Assembly (NCBI RefSeq): GCF_000011105.1
Contig: NC_000961.1
Coordinates: forward strand, 1,350,662-1,414,661
Direction: 5' to 3'
Length of the DNA: 64,000 nucleotides
From: Pyrococcus horikoshii OT3
GTDB lineage: Archaea > Methanobacteriota_B > Thermococci > Thermococcales > Thermococcaceae
In this document: positions 30,896-40,759 of the stretch, piece by piece
Position numbering within the stretch: the first letter of the stretch is position 1
Layout of the letters: every line of letters starts with the position of its first letter
Notes under the pieces: generated by a model
The model's input: the letters and a program-made list of their open reading frames with translations, nothing else
Databases searched by the model: none
What the model was told of the DNA's origin: nothing
Position numbers and translations under genes: made by a program

Positions 30896-31637
30896 TTTCC
30901 TCAACCTCCTGGGCTATCTTAAGGTACTTTTCCTTGAGGGCTTCCCTCTGCTTTTGATAAACGGCCTTTGCACCCTTTATTGCCAACCTTACAGCTTCAA
31001 TAAACTCTTCCTTGGTTAAGTAGCCATCCATCTGAAGAAGGGTTATGTCATTTTTAAGGGGCATTATAGCGACTGGTACATCTGCTTCTCCATAGTTATC
31101 CTCCTCCTTATTAAGATCTAGAACGATCTCCCCTTCTATTTTACCGGCCGCACACGCTGCAACTAAATCTCTCATAGGAATACCCGCATCAGCCAAAGCT
31201 AGAGAAGCGGCCGTTATTCCTGCAACCCTAGTTCCTGCATCTGCTTGGAGGACTTCAATAAAAACATCTATACTCGTCCTGGGAAACATCTCCAAGATCA
31301 AGGCTGGCTCTAAAGCCCCCTTAATCACCTTACTTATCTCAATGCTTCTCCTATCAGGGCCAGGTTTCTTCCTCTCCTCCACGCTAAAAGGGGCCATATT
31401 ATATCTGACTCTAAGAATAGCCCTATCAGGTCTTTGTAAGTGTTTTGAGTGCAATTCCCTCGGACCATATACAGCGGCGATAATCTTGTTCCTCCCCCAC
31501 TCTATATATGCGGAACCATTTGCATTCTTCAAAACTCCAACCTTCATCTTGATTGGCCTAAGCTCATACTTCTTTCTCCCATCTATCCTTCTACCATTTT
31601 CATCAATCAATTTAAGTCCTTCTGGTTTCTCCATCAT
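30888..31637 (-). CDS. rrp41: Exosome complex exonuclease Rrp41
   Basis: This catalytic phosphorolytic 3'-5' exoribonuclease subunit of the archaeal exosome has 249 residues. RNase PH-fold features include [34 protein letters not shown] and the active-site acidic region [14 protein letters not shown] near 180-193. The start at 31637 lies 26 bases inside the end of rrp4, indicating tight translational coupling. It degrades RNA with phosphate and can add heteropolymeric tails. Confidence 0.96.
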   Translation of the reverse strand: MMEKPEGLKLIDENGRRIDGRKKYELRPIKMKVGVLKNANGSAYIEWGRNKIIAAVYGPRELHSKHLQRPDRAILRVRYNMAPFSVEERKKPGPDRRSIEISKVIKGALEPALILEMFPRTSIDVFIEVLQADAGTRVAGITAASLALADAGIPMRDLVAACAAGKIEGEIVLDLNKEEDNYGEADVPVAIMPLKNDITLLQMDGYLTKEEFIEAVRLAIKGAKAVYQKQREALKEKYLKIAQEVEESE

Positions 31638-32409
31638 TATTATTCACCTCAGTTTCCTCTTGTGGTTCCTCCTCTAATTCAGGAATCTCTTCAATAACCC
31701 CCTTCTCCTTTAACTCTTGAAGTCTAGATAAGAGGAGGGATTTGATTCTGTCCGTTAATCCCTTAGTATGGCTTTCCCTATCTATCTTAAGTATTGCTTC
31801 TATTGCAAGTTTTTCAAGGGCTTCATTTTTTCCATTGACCCATATCCATCCATTTTGACCAACGATTATCCTGGTCATGGTAAGCTTCTTAATCATGTTT
31901 ATCATAGAACCCCCTCTTCCAATTACCCTTGGAACCCTCGAGGGGGTTATCTTAACTATCTGACCGCCTTTTAATGGCCCACCATTGAATGGCATTCCCT
32001 TAGTTGTAAGGTCTATATTGTTTACCTCGGTTATAGCCTTAACCTTCCCATAGATGATATCCCCTATGTCAAAGAACTTCCTGAGATCAGTTCTAAGGAG
32101 ATCTATCTTTTCATCCGTGAAGTCCTGGATCTTTAGGTTTGCCAAATAAGGGGCCCCGATATCAACAACCCAACTGGAGAACTTAACATCAACAATTTTT
32201 CCTATCACGTTATCTCCGACTTCAGGTATGTACGGCCCTTCAAGGGGTATAACTCTAATTGTGTTTCCCTTTATATCAACAAGACCTATAACCGTCGAAT
32301 ATATCCTGGAACCCTCCCTGAATGTTCCCCTTCCGTTCTTGTAGGGACCCTGGGCTAAAAGCGTTCCTGGGACTACTAACTCCCTATTTTGAACAAAAAT
32401 CCTCTTCAT
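31612..32409 (-). CDS. rrp4: Exosome complex RNA-binding protein Rrp4
   Basis: The 265-residue cap subunit of the archaeal exosome has an N-terminal domain (residues 1-60), S1 domain ([20 protein letters not shown] region) and KH domain with the GRGG loop ([15 protein letters not shown]). It binds substrate RNA at the ring entry pore. The C-terminus is acidic and extended ([18 protein letters not shown]). Start and end overlap the neighbouring genes by 4 and 26 bases. Confidence 0.96.
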   Translation of the reverse strand: MKRIFVQNRELVVPGTLLAQGPYKNGRGTFREGSRIYSTVIGLVDIKGNTIRVIPLEGPYIPEVGDNVIGKIVDVKFSSWVVDIGAPYLANLKIQDFTDEKIDLLRTDLRKFFDIGDIIYGKVKAITEVNNIDLTTKGMPFNGGPLKGGQIVKITPSRVPRVIGRGGSMINMIKKLTMTRIIVGQNGWIWVNGKNEALEKLAIEAILKIDRESHTKGLTDRIKSLLLSRLQELKEKGVIEEIPELEEEPQEETEVNNNDGETRRT

Positions 32410-33116
32410 AAGCCCTTCCTCTCTATTAGTTTAGTTTGGGCATTACCCTTAGTTAGGGCATTTAATTTTTCATAAAACTCTTCCTCAACTCCTCCCGGAA
32501 TCTCTATCAGGAACATCCACGAGCCATCGCTTCCCCACTCTTCTTTCTTAATTCTCCCAAATTTCCTCACTTCTCCATAGGATCTCCCAACGTACTCCCC
32601 AGGAATCTTAACTGCTATCACTTTCATTTCAATTCTTAGAGGGAGCACCCTCCTTAGTGCCTTTATAACGTCTTGAACCTGAGCTTCAGCATCCTTGAAG
32701 ATGTCAACTCTAACTCCAACCTCTTCCATAGCCCTTAGTATCCTATCCACAGGGTGAGGATATCCCGTTCTTGGATCGACAGCATGCTTATGAATTATCG
32801 TCGCTATCTGCCTCTTCTTCTCTTCAAGCATTTCCCTTCTCTGTTGAGCCGTAAGTTGAACTTCTCCCTTCTTTAATATTATCTTAGCAACTTCATAGGG
32901 ATCACTCGTACCAAATATCTTCTCCATTTCCTTCTCGCTGGCCTTATCCCCCTTATGAGCATCCTTAAACACATATGGTGTTGCAAGTATCTCCTCTATT
33001 GGAACGTTTTTACCCTCCTTGAAGTCTCTTGCAAGATATGGATCAACTAATATTTCAAAAGTCTCTCCTTGAATTTTTAATCTAGCAATTACGGCCTTGT
33101 CAACACTAATGGGCAT
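32406..33116 (-). CDS. sdo1: SBDS/Sdo1 ribosome maturation protein
   Basis: The 236-residue archaeal orthologue of the Shwachman-Bodian-Diamond protein has an N-terminal FYSH domain ([25 protein letters not shown]), a central helical domain ([14 protein letters not shown]) and a C-terminal ferredoxin-like domain. Eukaryotic SBDS helps release eIF6 from 60S subunits; the archaeal role is presumed similar. It lies between the proteasome gene and the exosome genes, an arrangement conserved in archaea. Confidence 0.96.
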   Translation of the reverse strand: MPISVDKAVIARLKIQGETFEILVDPYLARDFKEGKNVPIEEILATPYVFKDAHKGDKASEKEMEKIFGTSDPYEVAKIILKKGEVQLTAQQRREMLEEKKRQIATIIHKHAVDPRTGYPHPVDRILRAMEEVGVRVDIFKDAEAQVQDVIKALRRVLPLRIEMKVIAVKIPGEYVGRSYGEVRKFGRIKKEEWGSDGSWMFLIEIPGGVEEEFYEKLNALTKGNAQTKLIERKGL

Positions 33117-33143
33117 GGTTTCACCCCCACAAAAAGGAAAAAT

Positions 33144-33926
33144 TCAGTAGTGGCTATCGAGCTCTGAATAATCCTCCTCCTTTTCCTTAACCTCTTCCTC
33201 CTCAACTTCTTTCATTACCTCATTTAGATATTTCTCTATCTCCTCCCTTGATAGCTTCCTAAACTTCTTGTCCTTCACGGTTATTATCGCAACTTCGATA
33301 TTCTCCGCACTCGGTTTCTCCATCGTCTTAGCTAGAGCAAAAATGGCCAACTTTATCGCTTCCTCTAGACTCATATCATCCTTGTACTTTTCCTCAAATA
33401 TGGCCATTGCTGTATTTCTTCCACTTCCTATTGCCACGGCCTTCCACGCAAAATAAGCGCCACTAGGATCTGTTTCATAAAGTTCAGGCTTTTCATTAAC
33501 TCCAGCCATAAGTAGAGCAGCACCAAAAGGCCTAACCCCACCATATTGGGTATGCATTTGTTTCAAGTCACATATCTTCTTCACTATCACAGCTAACGGA
33601 GCAGGCTCACCATACGTGAGTCTGTGAATCTGGGCCTCAAGTCTCGCCCTATTTACAAGAACCCTAGCATCCGCAATTATACCACTCGAAGCAGCCGCTA
33701 TATGATCGTCAATTTGAAAGATTTTCTCATAGCTTTCGGGTTCTATCAATCTACTTGTGATCCTCTTTTCAACGGCTAAAACAACACCTTCATTGCACTT
33801 AACACCAACAGCGGTAGCTCCTCTTTTTACCGCTTCCCTTGCATAGTTAACCTGGAACAATCTCCCATCTGGACTAAACACGGTAATAGCCCTATCGTAC
33901 CCTGCTTGTGGTGGAACGAATGCCAT
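33144..33926 (-). CDS. psmA: 20S proteasome alpha subunit
   Basis: The 260-residue proteasome alpha subunit has the alpha-type N-terminus [27 protein letters not shown] (residues 9-35) that forms the gated outer ring, and the [10 protein letters not shown] motif. The long acidic Glu/Lys C-terminal tail ends in YSELDSHY. Beta subunits are encoded elsewhere. It heads the operon with SBDS and the exosome, linking protein and RNA turnover. GGAGGTGAG precedes the ATG. Confidence 0.97.
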   Translation of the reverse strand: MAFVPPQAGYDRAITVFSPDGRLFQVNYAREAVKRGATAVGVKCNEGVVLAVEKRITSRLIEPESYEKIFQIDDHIAAASSGIIADARVLVNRARLEAQIHRLTYGEPAPLAVIVKKICDLKQMHTQYGGVRPFGAALLMAGVNEKPELYETDPSGAYFAWKAVAIGSGRNTAMAIFEEKYKDDMSLEEAIKLAIFALAKTMEKPSAENIEVAIITVKDKKFRKLSREEIEKYLNEVMKEVEEEEVKEKEEDYSELDSHY

Positions 33927-33957
33927 CTTCTCACCTCCACCTTAAGTAAGTCAAGAC

Positions 33958-33967
33958 TCTTATATAC
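33958..33967 (-). promoter_or_regulatory. TATA box of the psmA-exosome operon
   Basis: GGTATATAAGAG on the minus strand lies about 32 bases before the psmA ATG. The remaining bases to 34082 hold only the probable promoter of the divergent ACT-domain gene (an AT-rich TTTTAATATCA near 34028). Confidence 0.6.
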
Positions 33968-34082
33968 CTTCCGCGAGAGCACAAATAATTTTAGCCTATT
34001 AGGTATGGTTGAGATCATGGAAACATTTTAATATCAATGAACCTAATAGTGGAACGTTGAACTTTAATGGCGGTGATGGGCC

Positions 34083-34583
34083 ATGTGGGGAAGGATCGAG
34101 CACTATTTTGACGAGTACCCAGTAAGGAAGCTTATCGCAAAAACATTGCTTAGGTATGGGCTCAGGGTATCTGAAGATATGAAGATTAAGGCGGGAGAAA
34201 TCGAAGTTCCCTACACAAAAATAGCTAAAGCCCTCAACGTTGATAGGAGGGTTGTTAAGGAGACCGTTGCAATGATCCTTAAAACGCCAGAGTTAAGAGA
34301 TATTTACATGAACTTAGAACCCACCGTACACATGAAGTACGTTGGGAGACATGTTGGTTATGGGGTAATAGAGATAGAGCCCGAACCTAGAGCGATAGGG
34401 ATACTTGCTAGGGTAGCTCAGAAGATAGCTGATAGGGGAATAAACATAGTGCAAGCGATAGCTGAAGATCCTGAACTTTATCCAGAGGCTACACTTACGA
34501 TAATTACCGAGAAGCCAATCCCAGGAGACTTAATAAATGAACTTTCAAAGTTGGAGGGGGTAAAGAGGATATCGATTTATTGA
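34083..34583 (+). CDS. Predicted regulator with N-terminal helical domain and C-terminal ACT domain
   Basis: A 166-residue protein has an N-terminal HTH-like half (EVPYTKIAKALNVDRRVVKETVAMIL, ~40-66) and a C-terminal ACT domain (about 92-166, IGILARVAQKIADRGINIVQAIAEDPE). ACT domains bind amino acids. This combination is known in archaeal proteins annotated as possible allosteric regulators of homoserine dehydrogenase; I see no such enzyme nearby. GGTGAT precedes the ATG. The 3' end overlaps the convergent DUF835 gene by seven bases. Confidence 0.82.
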   Translation: MWGRIEHYFDEYPVRKLIAKTLLRYGLRVSEDMKIKAGEIEVPYTKIAKALNVDRRVVKETVAMILKTPELRDIYMNLEPTVHMKYVGRHVGYGVIEIEPEPRAIGILARVAQKIADRGINIVQAIAEDPELYPEATLTIITEKPIPGDLINELSKLEGVKRISIY

Positions 34584-35671
34584 GCTAGTATGTTTTTTAA
34601 GTTCTCAAACTCTCTTGCAATTATTTTCCACTGATTTTGAGAGTAGGCCTGGGAACTCGTTACAAGTATTAAACGGGCTCTATACTTGATAGCAGTATCT
34701 TTTAAAGAGAGCAAGAACTTCATTGCAGTTTCAAATCCATTCTCAATTACTATATACTCAAAGCCGTCTATCACAACTACGGTATGCCCCCTTTCTAGAT
34801 GTCTTCTAACGAGGTCGAGCAATATCCCCAAGTCAGTAGGAGAAATTGCAATAATATTATCCTTAATAGGGCCGGAAACAACCTTGGTCAACCAGAATAT
34901 AGGGAAGGAAAAGGAATCTTTAGGTAGATGCCTAGTAATGAGAACTCCATTTCCTAGGGATTCCATCCTTTTGAGGATATCGTGAAATACCTCCCTATCT
35001 TCTAAATAGTAGCCTCCAGGAAGGATATTAATTCCCTCCCCTATAACTCTTGGGGAACTAACTTCAAACAGGGCATATTTGAATATTCCTACCAGTATCA
35101 TGCCTCTAAATACCCCACCAGCAAAGTATAAGTAAGGTGCTATTGACATGTTCACGGTTACTGGATATGTAATGTCTATTAAGCCAAGGAGAATCATCCC
35201 AAGTGGAAAAAGTGCCGAAACATTTTTTATGGATATTTCATGCCTTAGTAAAACATACCCAGCTAAAATAAGGGAGAATCCCAAAAAAAGAACCGGGTAA
35301 GTTATTAAAATTCTAGTTGGGGCATTTATTAAAGTGCATATTAAGATGTAGGTCAAACCAAAATGTGAGGCAATTATGAAAAGTATTATAATCTTTAGAT
35401 CTCTAGCCCTTCCAGTTACATCCATAGATGCCACAAGTAGGAGAATACCTTCAGTTAATGCAAAAGTACTCATCAAGGGAGTTAATGCAGTAGGATTTGG
35501 CTCTACTCCAAAATGAATAAGAAGTTGCTTTTGCGATAAGCCACCTAAAAGATCAAACCAGAAGGTAATACTTAATAGTAACATGAAATCTTCCTTTCTC
35601 CTAAGCCACTTATAAAAGGAGAATCCCCAAATTATGCCTCTCATTCCAAGATTTATTACCTCAAATATCAT
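34577..35671 (-). CDS. Multispanning membrane protein with C-terminal DUF835 domain
   Basis: A 364-residue protein has about seven membrane helices in the first ~205 residues and a cytosolic C-terminal DUF835 domain (about 225-360: GGYYLEDREVFHDIL..., GNGVLITRHLPKD, HTVVVIDGFEYIVIENGF). DUF835 is a RecA-like-looking family largely restricted to Thermococcales and some other archaea and has no established function; a membrane sensor role is often supposed. The start is uncertain: the ATG at 35671 or TTG/GTG codons up to nine bases upstream. Confidence 0.78.
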   Translation of the reverse strand: MIFEVINLGMRGIIWGFSFYKWLRRKEDFMLLLSITFWFDLLGGLSQKQLLIHFGVEPNPTALTPLMSTFALTEGILLLVASMDVTGRARDLKIIILFIIASHFGLTYILICTLINAPTRILITYPVLFLGFSLILAGYVLLRHEISIKNVSALFPLGMILLGLIDITYPVTVNMSIAPYLYFAGGVFRGMILVGIFKYALFEVSSPRVIGEGINILPGGYYLEDREVFHDILKRMESLGNGVLITRHLPKDSFSFPIFWLTKVVSGPIKDNIIAISPTDLGILLDLVRRHLERGHTVVVIDGFEYIVIENGFETAMKFLLSLKDTAIKYRARLILVTSSQAYSQNQWKIIAREFENLKNILAQ

Positions 35672-35773
35672 ACCCACCAACTCTTTAGCAAAGTTTACCT
35701 TAGAAGCCTTTTAAAGGTAGCTAAGCAAAAATCTTTTTCATCAATTCGATGCTTATCTAAATGCTCAAAAGAC

Positions 35774-35782
35774 TTTTATATA
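35774..35782 (+). promoter_or_regulatory. TATA box of the tldD-tldE operon
   Basis: CTTTTATATACA lies about 40 bases upstream of the tldD ATG, giving a leader of roughly 15-20 bases that contains GGTGG. The rest of the 35672-35816 gap shows no gene or clear structure. Confidence 0.6.
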
Positions 35783-35816
35783 CAAGATTGAACAAATATA
35801 AGCGACGGTGGTTCCT

Positions 35817-37184
35817 ATGGAAGCTCTCGAAAAAGCACTCCGTTGGGCCGAAGAGAATATTAAGGCAGAATACATAGAGCTAAGGTACGAAGACATAAAG
35901 AGAACTGCACTTAACCTAAAGGATGGGGTATTCGTTAACTTTACTGAAAAACTAAACAGGGGAGTTGCCATTAGAGTTCTGGTCAATGGAGCCTGGGGCT
36001 TTTCATCCACGAGTGAATTAGATAAAGTAGAAGAGGCCATAAAAGAGGCGTATAAGCTAGCAAAAGTTGCATCAGAAACTAAGAAGGAAAAAATTAAGCT
36101 AGCTGAAATAAAACCTGTAGAAGATTTTGTTAAGAGCAAGATGAAGATCAAACCCAGAGAAGTTGATATAGAGGAGAAGATTAACCATCTAAAAGAACTT
36201 GAAAACCTTCTAAAAGAGGACAAAGCTGTGAAGAGCGTTAACATAAGATATGAGGATGGCGGAGGTCAAAAGATTCTCTTGACCAACGAAGGAACAAAAA
36301 TAGAATGGGATTACAATTACCTCTGGCAGGGAGTTTACGTTACGGGAAAGGAGGATGGAAAGTTAGCTATGGCCAGGGATACCATAGGAGCTGTAGATTA
36401 CGGCTGGGAGCTTATGACGGAGAAGGAGCCAAATGAGAAAGTAAGGGATAGAATACTAAGAAAGCTTCACTCACAGCTAAAGGGCATAACACCTAAGAGG
36501 GGTGAGTTCCCGGTTGTCGCTGGGCCAATAATAGTTGGAATAATAGCGCATGAAGCCCTCGGCCACCTAGCCGAGGCCGACCTAACTATGAACTCCCCGT
36601 TCAAAGATCTCTTAGGGAAGCAGATCGCTCCAGAGTACGTTACAATGAGCGAGCGTCACGTGGAGGGAGGCTTTGGAAACGATAAGTATGATGATGAGGG
36701 CGTTCCGGTGAGGGATATTCACATCATCGAGAACGGAATCTTAAAGGAGATAATGCTCAACAGGGAATATGCAACTAAGTTTAACATGGAACCTAATGGG
36801 CATGCGAGGGCCCAAGACTATCGTTATCCTCCGATAATAAGGATGAGGAATACTGTCTTCGAGCCTGGAGACTGGAGCTTCGAAGAGATGATAGAGGATA
36901 TAAAGTTCGGTTACTACCTTGTTGACTTCAGAGGAGGACAAGCCCAGCTTAACTCTGCGTTCCAAGTTGGAATCCAGGAAGGATACGTGATTAGAAATGG
37001 CGAGATAGCTGAGCCAATAAGGGATACCTCAATTACGGGAGTCGCGATTGAAGCTCTAAAGAAAATAACTGCTGTTGGAAAAGACTTTGGGATTGAGGTA
37101 GGCTTCTGTGGAAAGGGACAAACAGCATTCGTTAGTTCAGGTGGCCCTCATATGAGATTTGAGGGTGGAATTATTATAGGATGA
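35817..37184 (+). CDS. tldD: TldD-type zinc metalloprotease
   Basis: The 455-residue TldD family protein has the metal-binding HEALGH motif (HExxxH, near residue 245) and the downstream Cys-containing GFCGKGQ segment. TldD and TldE form a heterodimer that degrades unfolded peptides inside an internal chamber; bacterial forms mature microcin B17 and antagonise gyrase poison CcdB. TldD carries the active site. The ATG at 35817 follows GGTGG; a GTG at 35808 is inside that site. It is followed directly by tldE. Confidence 0.93.
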   Translation: MEALEKALRWAEENIKAEYIELRYEDIKRTALNLKDGVFVNFTEKLNRGVAIRVLVNGAWGFSSTSELDKVEEAIKEAYKLAKVASETKKEKIKLAEIKPVEDFVKSKMKIKPREVDIEEKINHLKELENLLKEDKAVKSVNIRYEDGGGQKILLTNEGTKIEWDYNYLWQGVYVTGKEDGKLAMARDTIGAVDYGWELMTEKEPNEKVRDRILRKLHSQLKGITPKRGEFPVVAGPIIVGIIAHEALGHLAEADLTMNSPFKDLLGKQIAPEYVTMSERHVEGGFGNDKYDDEGVPVRDIHIIENGILKEIMLNREYATKFNMEPNGHARAQDYRYPPIIRMRNTVFEPGDWSFEEMIEDIKFGYYLVDFRGGQAQLNSAFQVGIQEGYVIRNGEIAEPIRDTSITGVAIEALKKITAVGKDFGIEVGFCGKGQTAFVSSGGPHMRFEGGIIIG

Positions 37185-37194
37185 GGTGAGAAAA

Positions 37195-38523
37195 ATGGAA
37201 GAACTAATAAAATATGGGGAGAGATTCTTCGATGAGCTTGAGATAGTAACTTATAGGGCTAGAGAAATCGGCCTTGAGGTTGAGCTAAACGAAATATCTA
37301 TGGGAACAACGAGAATGAGCACGATTACCATAGTTAGAGGGATCAAGGATAACAGAATAGGAATCTCGATAGTTGATAACGACTCTAAAGAGGACGTGAA
37401 GAAAGCCATAGAGGAAGCTGCTAAGATGGCAAGGCTTAATAATCCAGATGATAAGTGGAAATCCCTTCCAGAACCAGGAAAATACCGTGAAAAACCAAAA
37501 GTAAATGAAGAACTTAAGGAAGCCTCAACTGAAACCCTAGCAAGTATGGTAATTAAGGGGATTCAGCTTGCTAGAGAGTCCGATCCAAACGTTACCGTTG
37601 CAGGAGGAAGTGCTGGTGCCTCCTGGAGTGAGTTTAGCATAGCTAATTCTCACGGAGTTAATGTAACACAAGAATATGGACATGCACATGTATTCTTTGA
37701 ATTCGTTGGTAAAAAGGAAGGGGTCGTAACCCCAGGGATCTTCGAATTCGACATCAAAGATAATCTCAATTTAGATGTCGAAAGTATTGTAAATAGAGGA
37801 ATTGAAAGGGTCAAATGGGCATATAAGGTAAAGGAAGCCAAAAATGAAGAAGCCCCAGTAATATTTAGTCCCTGGGCAATCTCGGGGCTATTTCACTATG
37901 CCCTCTTCCCAGCATTCAGCGGTGAAAGGCTAATTAAGAAGACGACACCTTTAGCCGATAAGGTAGGAGAAAAAATTGCAAGCGATGTTATAACGATTTA
38001 CGATGATACATTCCACGAGTTAAGCGTTGTTAAAGCTATAGCAGATGGAGAAGGGGTTCCAACTAGGAAGACTATGCTAATTGAAAATGGAGTATTCAAG
38101 GGATTTATATGGGATAATTACTGGGCCAAAGTCTATGGGACTGAAAGCACTGGACATGGGCAGAGAGATTGGAGAGGTGGAGGAGTTACGATAGGGCTTA
38201 ACTCGGCGGTCATAGAAAATGGGAAAAGATCATTGGAGGAAATGATACAGGATATTAAACACGGCTACCTAGTTGAAGGAGTTCAAGGGGCCCATTCGAG
38301 TAATCCTGACAATGGAAACTTTGCAATATCTGCAAATCCAGCTTATCTTATCGAGGATGGAGAAATTGCTGGTTCAACGGTATTCCTAGTAGCAAGTAAT
38401 ATCTATGAGCTCCTTAAGCAGGCTAGTGAAGTTAGCAAAGAGCAGAGAGCCATGCCCGCGATGTTCACAGTTGTCGCACCATACATAAAGTTTGAGAACG
38501 TTAGGATTGCTGGTAAGAGGTGA
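37195..38523 (+). CDS. tldE: TldE/PmbA subunit of the TldD/E protease
   Basis: The 442-residue homologue of TldD lacks the HExxxH motif and is the non-catalytic partner. It has the family blocks FSGERLIKKTTPLADKVG, DDTFHELSVVKAIADGEG and the C-terminal SSNPDNGNFAISANPAYLIEDG. The ATG at 37195 follows GAGGTGAG; the upstream GTG at 37186 lies within that ribosome binding site. Ten bases separate it from tldD, and its 3' end overlaps the convergent membrane protein gene by 23 bases. Confidence 0.92.
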   Translation: MEELIKYGERFFDELEIVTYRAREIGLEVELNEISMGTTRMSTITIVRGIKDNRIGISIVDNDSKEDVKKAIEEAAKMARLNNPDDKWKSLPEPGKYREKPKVNEELKEASTETLASMVIKGIQLARESDPNVTVAGGSAGASWSEFSIANSHGVNVTQEYGHAHVFFEFVGKKEGVVTPGIFEFDIKDNLNLDVESIVNRGIERVKWAYKVKEAKNEEAPVIFSPWAISGLFHYALFPAFSGERLIKKTTPLADKVGEKIASDVITIYDDTFHELSVVKAIADGEGVPTRKTMLIENGVFKGFIWDNYWAKVYGTESTGHGQRDWRGGGVTIGLNSAVIENGKRSLEEMIQDIKHGYLVEGVQGAHSSNPDNGNFAISANPAYLIEDGEIAGSTVFLVASNIYELLKQASEVSKEQRAMPAMFTVVAPYIKFENVRIAGKR

Positions 38524-39088
38524 TCCTTTCTTTTTCTATAATTATTCCAAGGAGCATCCCCAACGAATCCGAGATTACATCCCTAATTTTGTTCTGCAAA
38601 GTTTCAGCTATAAAAGAGATCTGACTTTCGCTTAATTTTTCTAGGATCTCCCACCCTATCGCTAAGGTATAGAACAATAATATAGAATAGAAAATAAGTT
38701 TTCTCCAATTGAGCTTAAACTCTCGAAGAACGCTAGCAATTATCATCCAAATAGTCATACCTCCCAAAAAATGGCTTATTACATCTGCATCTCTCCATTC
38801 TTTATGGAACAGATCCACCGTTGTAAATGGAACGTTAACGAGAGAAACATGAACTGCTATGAATATAGAGAAGACAATCATAACCCTATCGTCATATATA
38901 GGACTAAGAACTTTTCTCACGATACCTTCTGAAGGATTATAAACTTTAGGAACCCAAAGAGGAAGGGAAAGGCCGAGAAGGGCCGCAGATGTCCTATAAA
39001 TATGATCTACCCTTCGATAATAAAGGGCCGTTAACAACCCGAGAAAGACTATGAAGATTGAAAATTTTATTATATTGTTACTATTCAA
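38501..39088 (-). CDS. Integral membrane protein, YjdF/DUF2238-like
   Basis: A 195-residue protein has about five to six membrane helices. The pattern D-x2-SHFLGG near residue 107, GWEILEKL near 145 and ETLQNKIRDVISDSLGMLLG near 165 resembles the conserved Asp/His/Glu motifs of the YjdF/DUF2238 membrane family; that assignment is tentative. It is the last gene of a long minus-strand unit and starts eight bases inside the HTH gene, so its synthesis is linked to that DNA-binding protein. Its activity is unknown. Confidence 0.65.
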   Translation of the reverse strand: MNSNNIIKFSIFIVFLGLLTALYYRRVDHIYRTSAALLGLSLPLWVPKVYNPSEGIVRKVLSPIYDDRVMIVFSIFIAVHVSLVNVPFTTVDLFHKEWRDADVISHFLGGMTIWMIIASVLREFKLNWRKLIFYSILLFYTLAIGWEILEKLSESQISFIAETLQNKIRDVISDSLGMLLGIIIEKERITSYQQS

Positions 39089-39494
39089 CTTTTTCTACCT
39101 CCCTCTTCATATTTGCTATTAGATAATAGAGGGTTCTTATGGGTATCCCGAGCGTTTTACTTATCTCCCTTGGGGTCTTTCCACTTCTAAGCATCTCATT
39201 TATTACCTCTAAAGTTCTGGTAGAATACTTTTTGGGCCTACCCCTACCTTTTTCTACCGGGATGATCTTAATCCCCATCTGCTCAAGGGCCCTCATAACC
39301 TTTTTAGATACCTTGGGGTATAAGCTCGGAGGACAACCAATAACCTTAACGTTTGGAGAGTTCTCAAGGATCCTGACGATTATCTCCTTCGTTGGCCTCA
39401 AGTTAATGTACACCTCAGTCACATCCTCATTTAGTACTTCATCTATCCTCTTCAAAAGCTCCCTCACATTCCTCCCCTTTATTTCAACCCTCAT
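39081..39494 (-). CDS. DNA-binding protein with AT-hook-like motif and resolvase-type HTH
   Basis: This 137-residue protein has three parts. An N-terminal alpha/beta domain (residues 1-85) contains a NLRPTKE segment and recalls archaeal DUF1699-type proteins. Next is the basic sequence KGRGRPKKYS near 84-93, with the GRP core of an AT-hook. The C-terminal helix-turn-helix (SGKTPREISKTLGIPIRTLYYLI) is of resolvase/Hin type. A DNA-binding regulator is the natural reading. The ATG at 39494 is preferred, with GGTGAGGGTG upstream; the in-frame GTG at 39503 overlaps the end of the preceding gene. It lies behind topoisomerase VI and the 417-aa protein. Confidence 0.7.
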   Translation of the reverse strand: MRVEIKGRNVRELLKRIDEVLNEDVTEVYINLRPTKEIIVRILENSPNVKVIGCPPSLYPKVSKKVMRALEQMGIKIIPVEKGRGRPKKYSTRTLEVINEMLRSGKTPREISKTLGIPIRTLYYLIANMKREVEKVE

Positions 39495-39499
39495 CACCC

Positions 39500-40753
39500 T
39501 CACCCTTGAAGAAGCTCAAGGAACTTCTTAGCTTTCTCACTCCTTGGCATGAATTTCTCAAACTTCTTTAAGGCAGATTCTGAGAATACGACCTTATAAA
39601 GTCCAGACACAATGAACTTTCTAATTCCCTCTTTTAATTCCTCTAGATCTATTCCCAAGATCTTAGAGACCTCATCTTCACTGAAAGGTGAGATTCCATA
39701 AAGTATTACTCCACCTAAAATGTAGTTAGGTAACCTTGCAATTTCTGTCCTCTTTTTAGATAATAGCCTTTCGATTTCACATTTCCTTATTAGTAGCATA
39801 CTACCAAAGCCGATCTTGAAATCTTTCCTATTCTTAAAGGGGATGTCAAAAAGGGAGTAATGACAGTCTATACATGACCTCAAACCAGGATAAAGTAAAG
39901 TTGTTTCTCTCTCCTTCTCAGATGTAAGGAAGTAATATCTAAACAAGTCCAAAGCTAGTAACTCACTCCCCCTTTTTGGATCATATGTTGCATAGGCGAG
40001 GGCTAGATTATCAACGGTATAATGATTATTTATCAAAACTCCTAATGTCTTTATGTAACTCAGAACTCTCCACCTAAATCTTTTTCCAAATCTTTTTCTG
40101 AGCTCTTCCTCTATATCAGCATCTATTGGGAGATCTAACTTTTCTTTCTTAAGCTTTCCCTCTTCCCAGTACTCAACCTCGATCCTAAATCTCTCCTTTC
40201 TAACTACACCCTCTTCTCTAAGCCTGCTCTTTATATCCTTAAAGCTTTCCCTAACTTCTATTCCCCTCTGACCCAGGAGTTTAAGAACATCACCAGAATA
40301 TGCAAGATAAGGTAAGATCTCAACCCTACCAAGTTGAAGTTCTTTTTCTATGACCTTAACCTTTCCAAGGTCACTTTTCTTTAAAGATTCCGGAGATATC
40401 TCCGATTTACCTTTTTTTAAAGTATAGTTAGCATTTAATATTGCCAGGGCTATCCTGTGAGCTGTTATTGCAGATCGGAGTCTCTCAAGAGTTAAGATCC
40501 TGTAGTGTCTCTTCCTATATATCCAAGATAGGTGAGGATCCTTACTTCTCTTCTCTTTAATTATAGGAGTCGGCCCTAACTCGCCAACTCTTCTTTCTAA
40601 CTCTTCTTCTAGCTCTTTTAAAGATTCTAATTGATCCTTTAGCGTTAAAAATATTTTTGGAATGTCAAGATCCTCAAATAACCCAGGGATGTCTATTGAT
40701 ATATCATCAAGGATTTTGTTTATCCTAGCTATGAGCTCCTCAGTAGTAGGCAT
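39500..40753 (-). CDS. Uncharacterised 417-aa protein of the topoisomerase VI operon
   Basis: A soluble, highly charged protein has an N-terminal coiled-coil-like helix (residues ~35-60, KDQLESLKELEEELERRVGEL), a central region with a CIDCHYSLFDIPF motif (~290-302) and a C-terminal winged-helix-like segment (SEDEVSKILGIDLEELKEGIRKFIVSGLYKVVF). It may belong to the archaeal DUF530 group, but I am not sure. It starts seven bases after top6A and precedes a DNA-binding HTH gene. Conserved linkage would suggest a role in DNA topology, replication or transcription; no catalytic motif is visible. Confidence 0.7.
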   Translation of the reverse strand: MPTTEELIARINKILDDISIDIPGLFEDLDIPKIFLTLKDQLESLKELEEELERRVGELGPTPIIKEKRSKDPHLSWIYRKRHYRILTLERLRSAITAHRIALAILNANYTLKKGKSEISPESLKKSDLGKVKVIEKELQLGRVEILPYLAYSGDVLKLLGQRGIEVRESFKDIKSRLREEGVVRKERFRIEVEYWEEGKLKKEKLDLPIDADIEEELRKRFGKRFRWRVLSYIKTLGVLINNHYTVDNLALAYATYDPKRGSELLALDLFRYYFLTSEKERETTLLYPGLRSCIDCHYSLFDIPFKNRKDFKIGFGSMLLIRKCEIERLLSKKRTEIARLPNYILGGVILYGISPFSEDEVSKILGIDLEELKEGIRKFIVSGLYKVVFSESALKKFEKFMPRSEKAKKFLELLQG

Positions 40754-40759
40754 GGTTCA

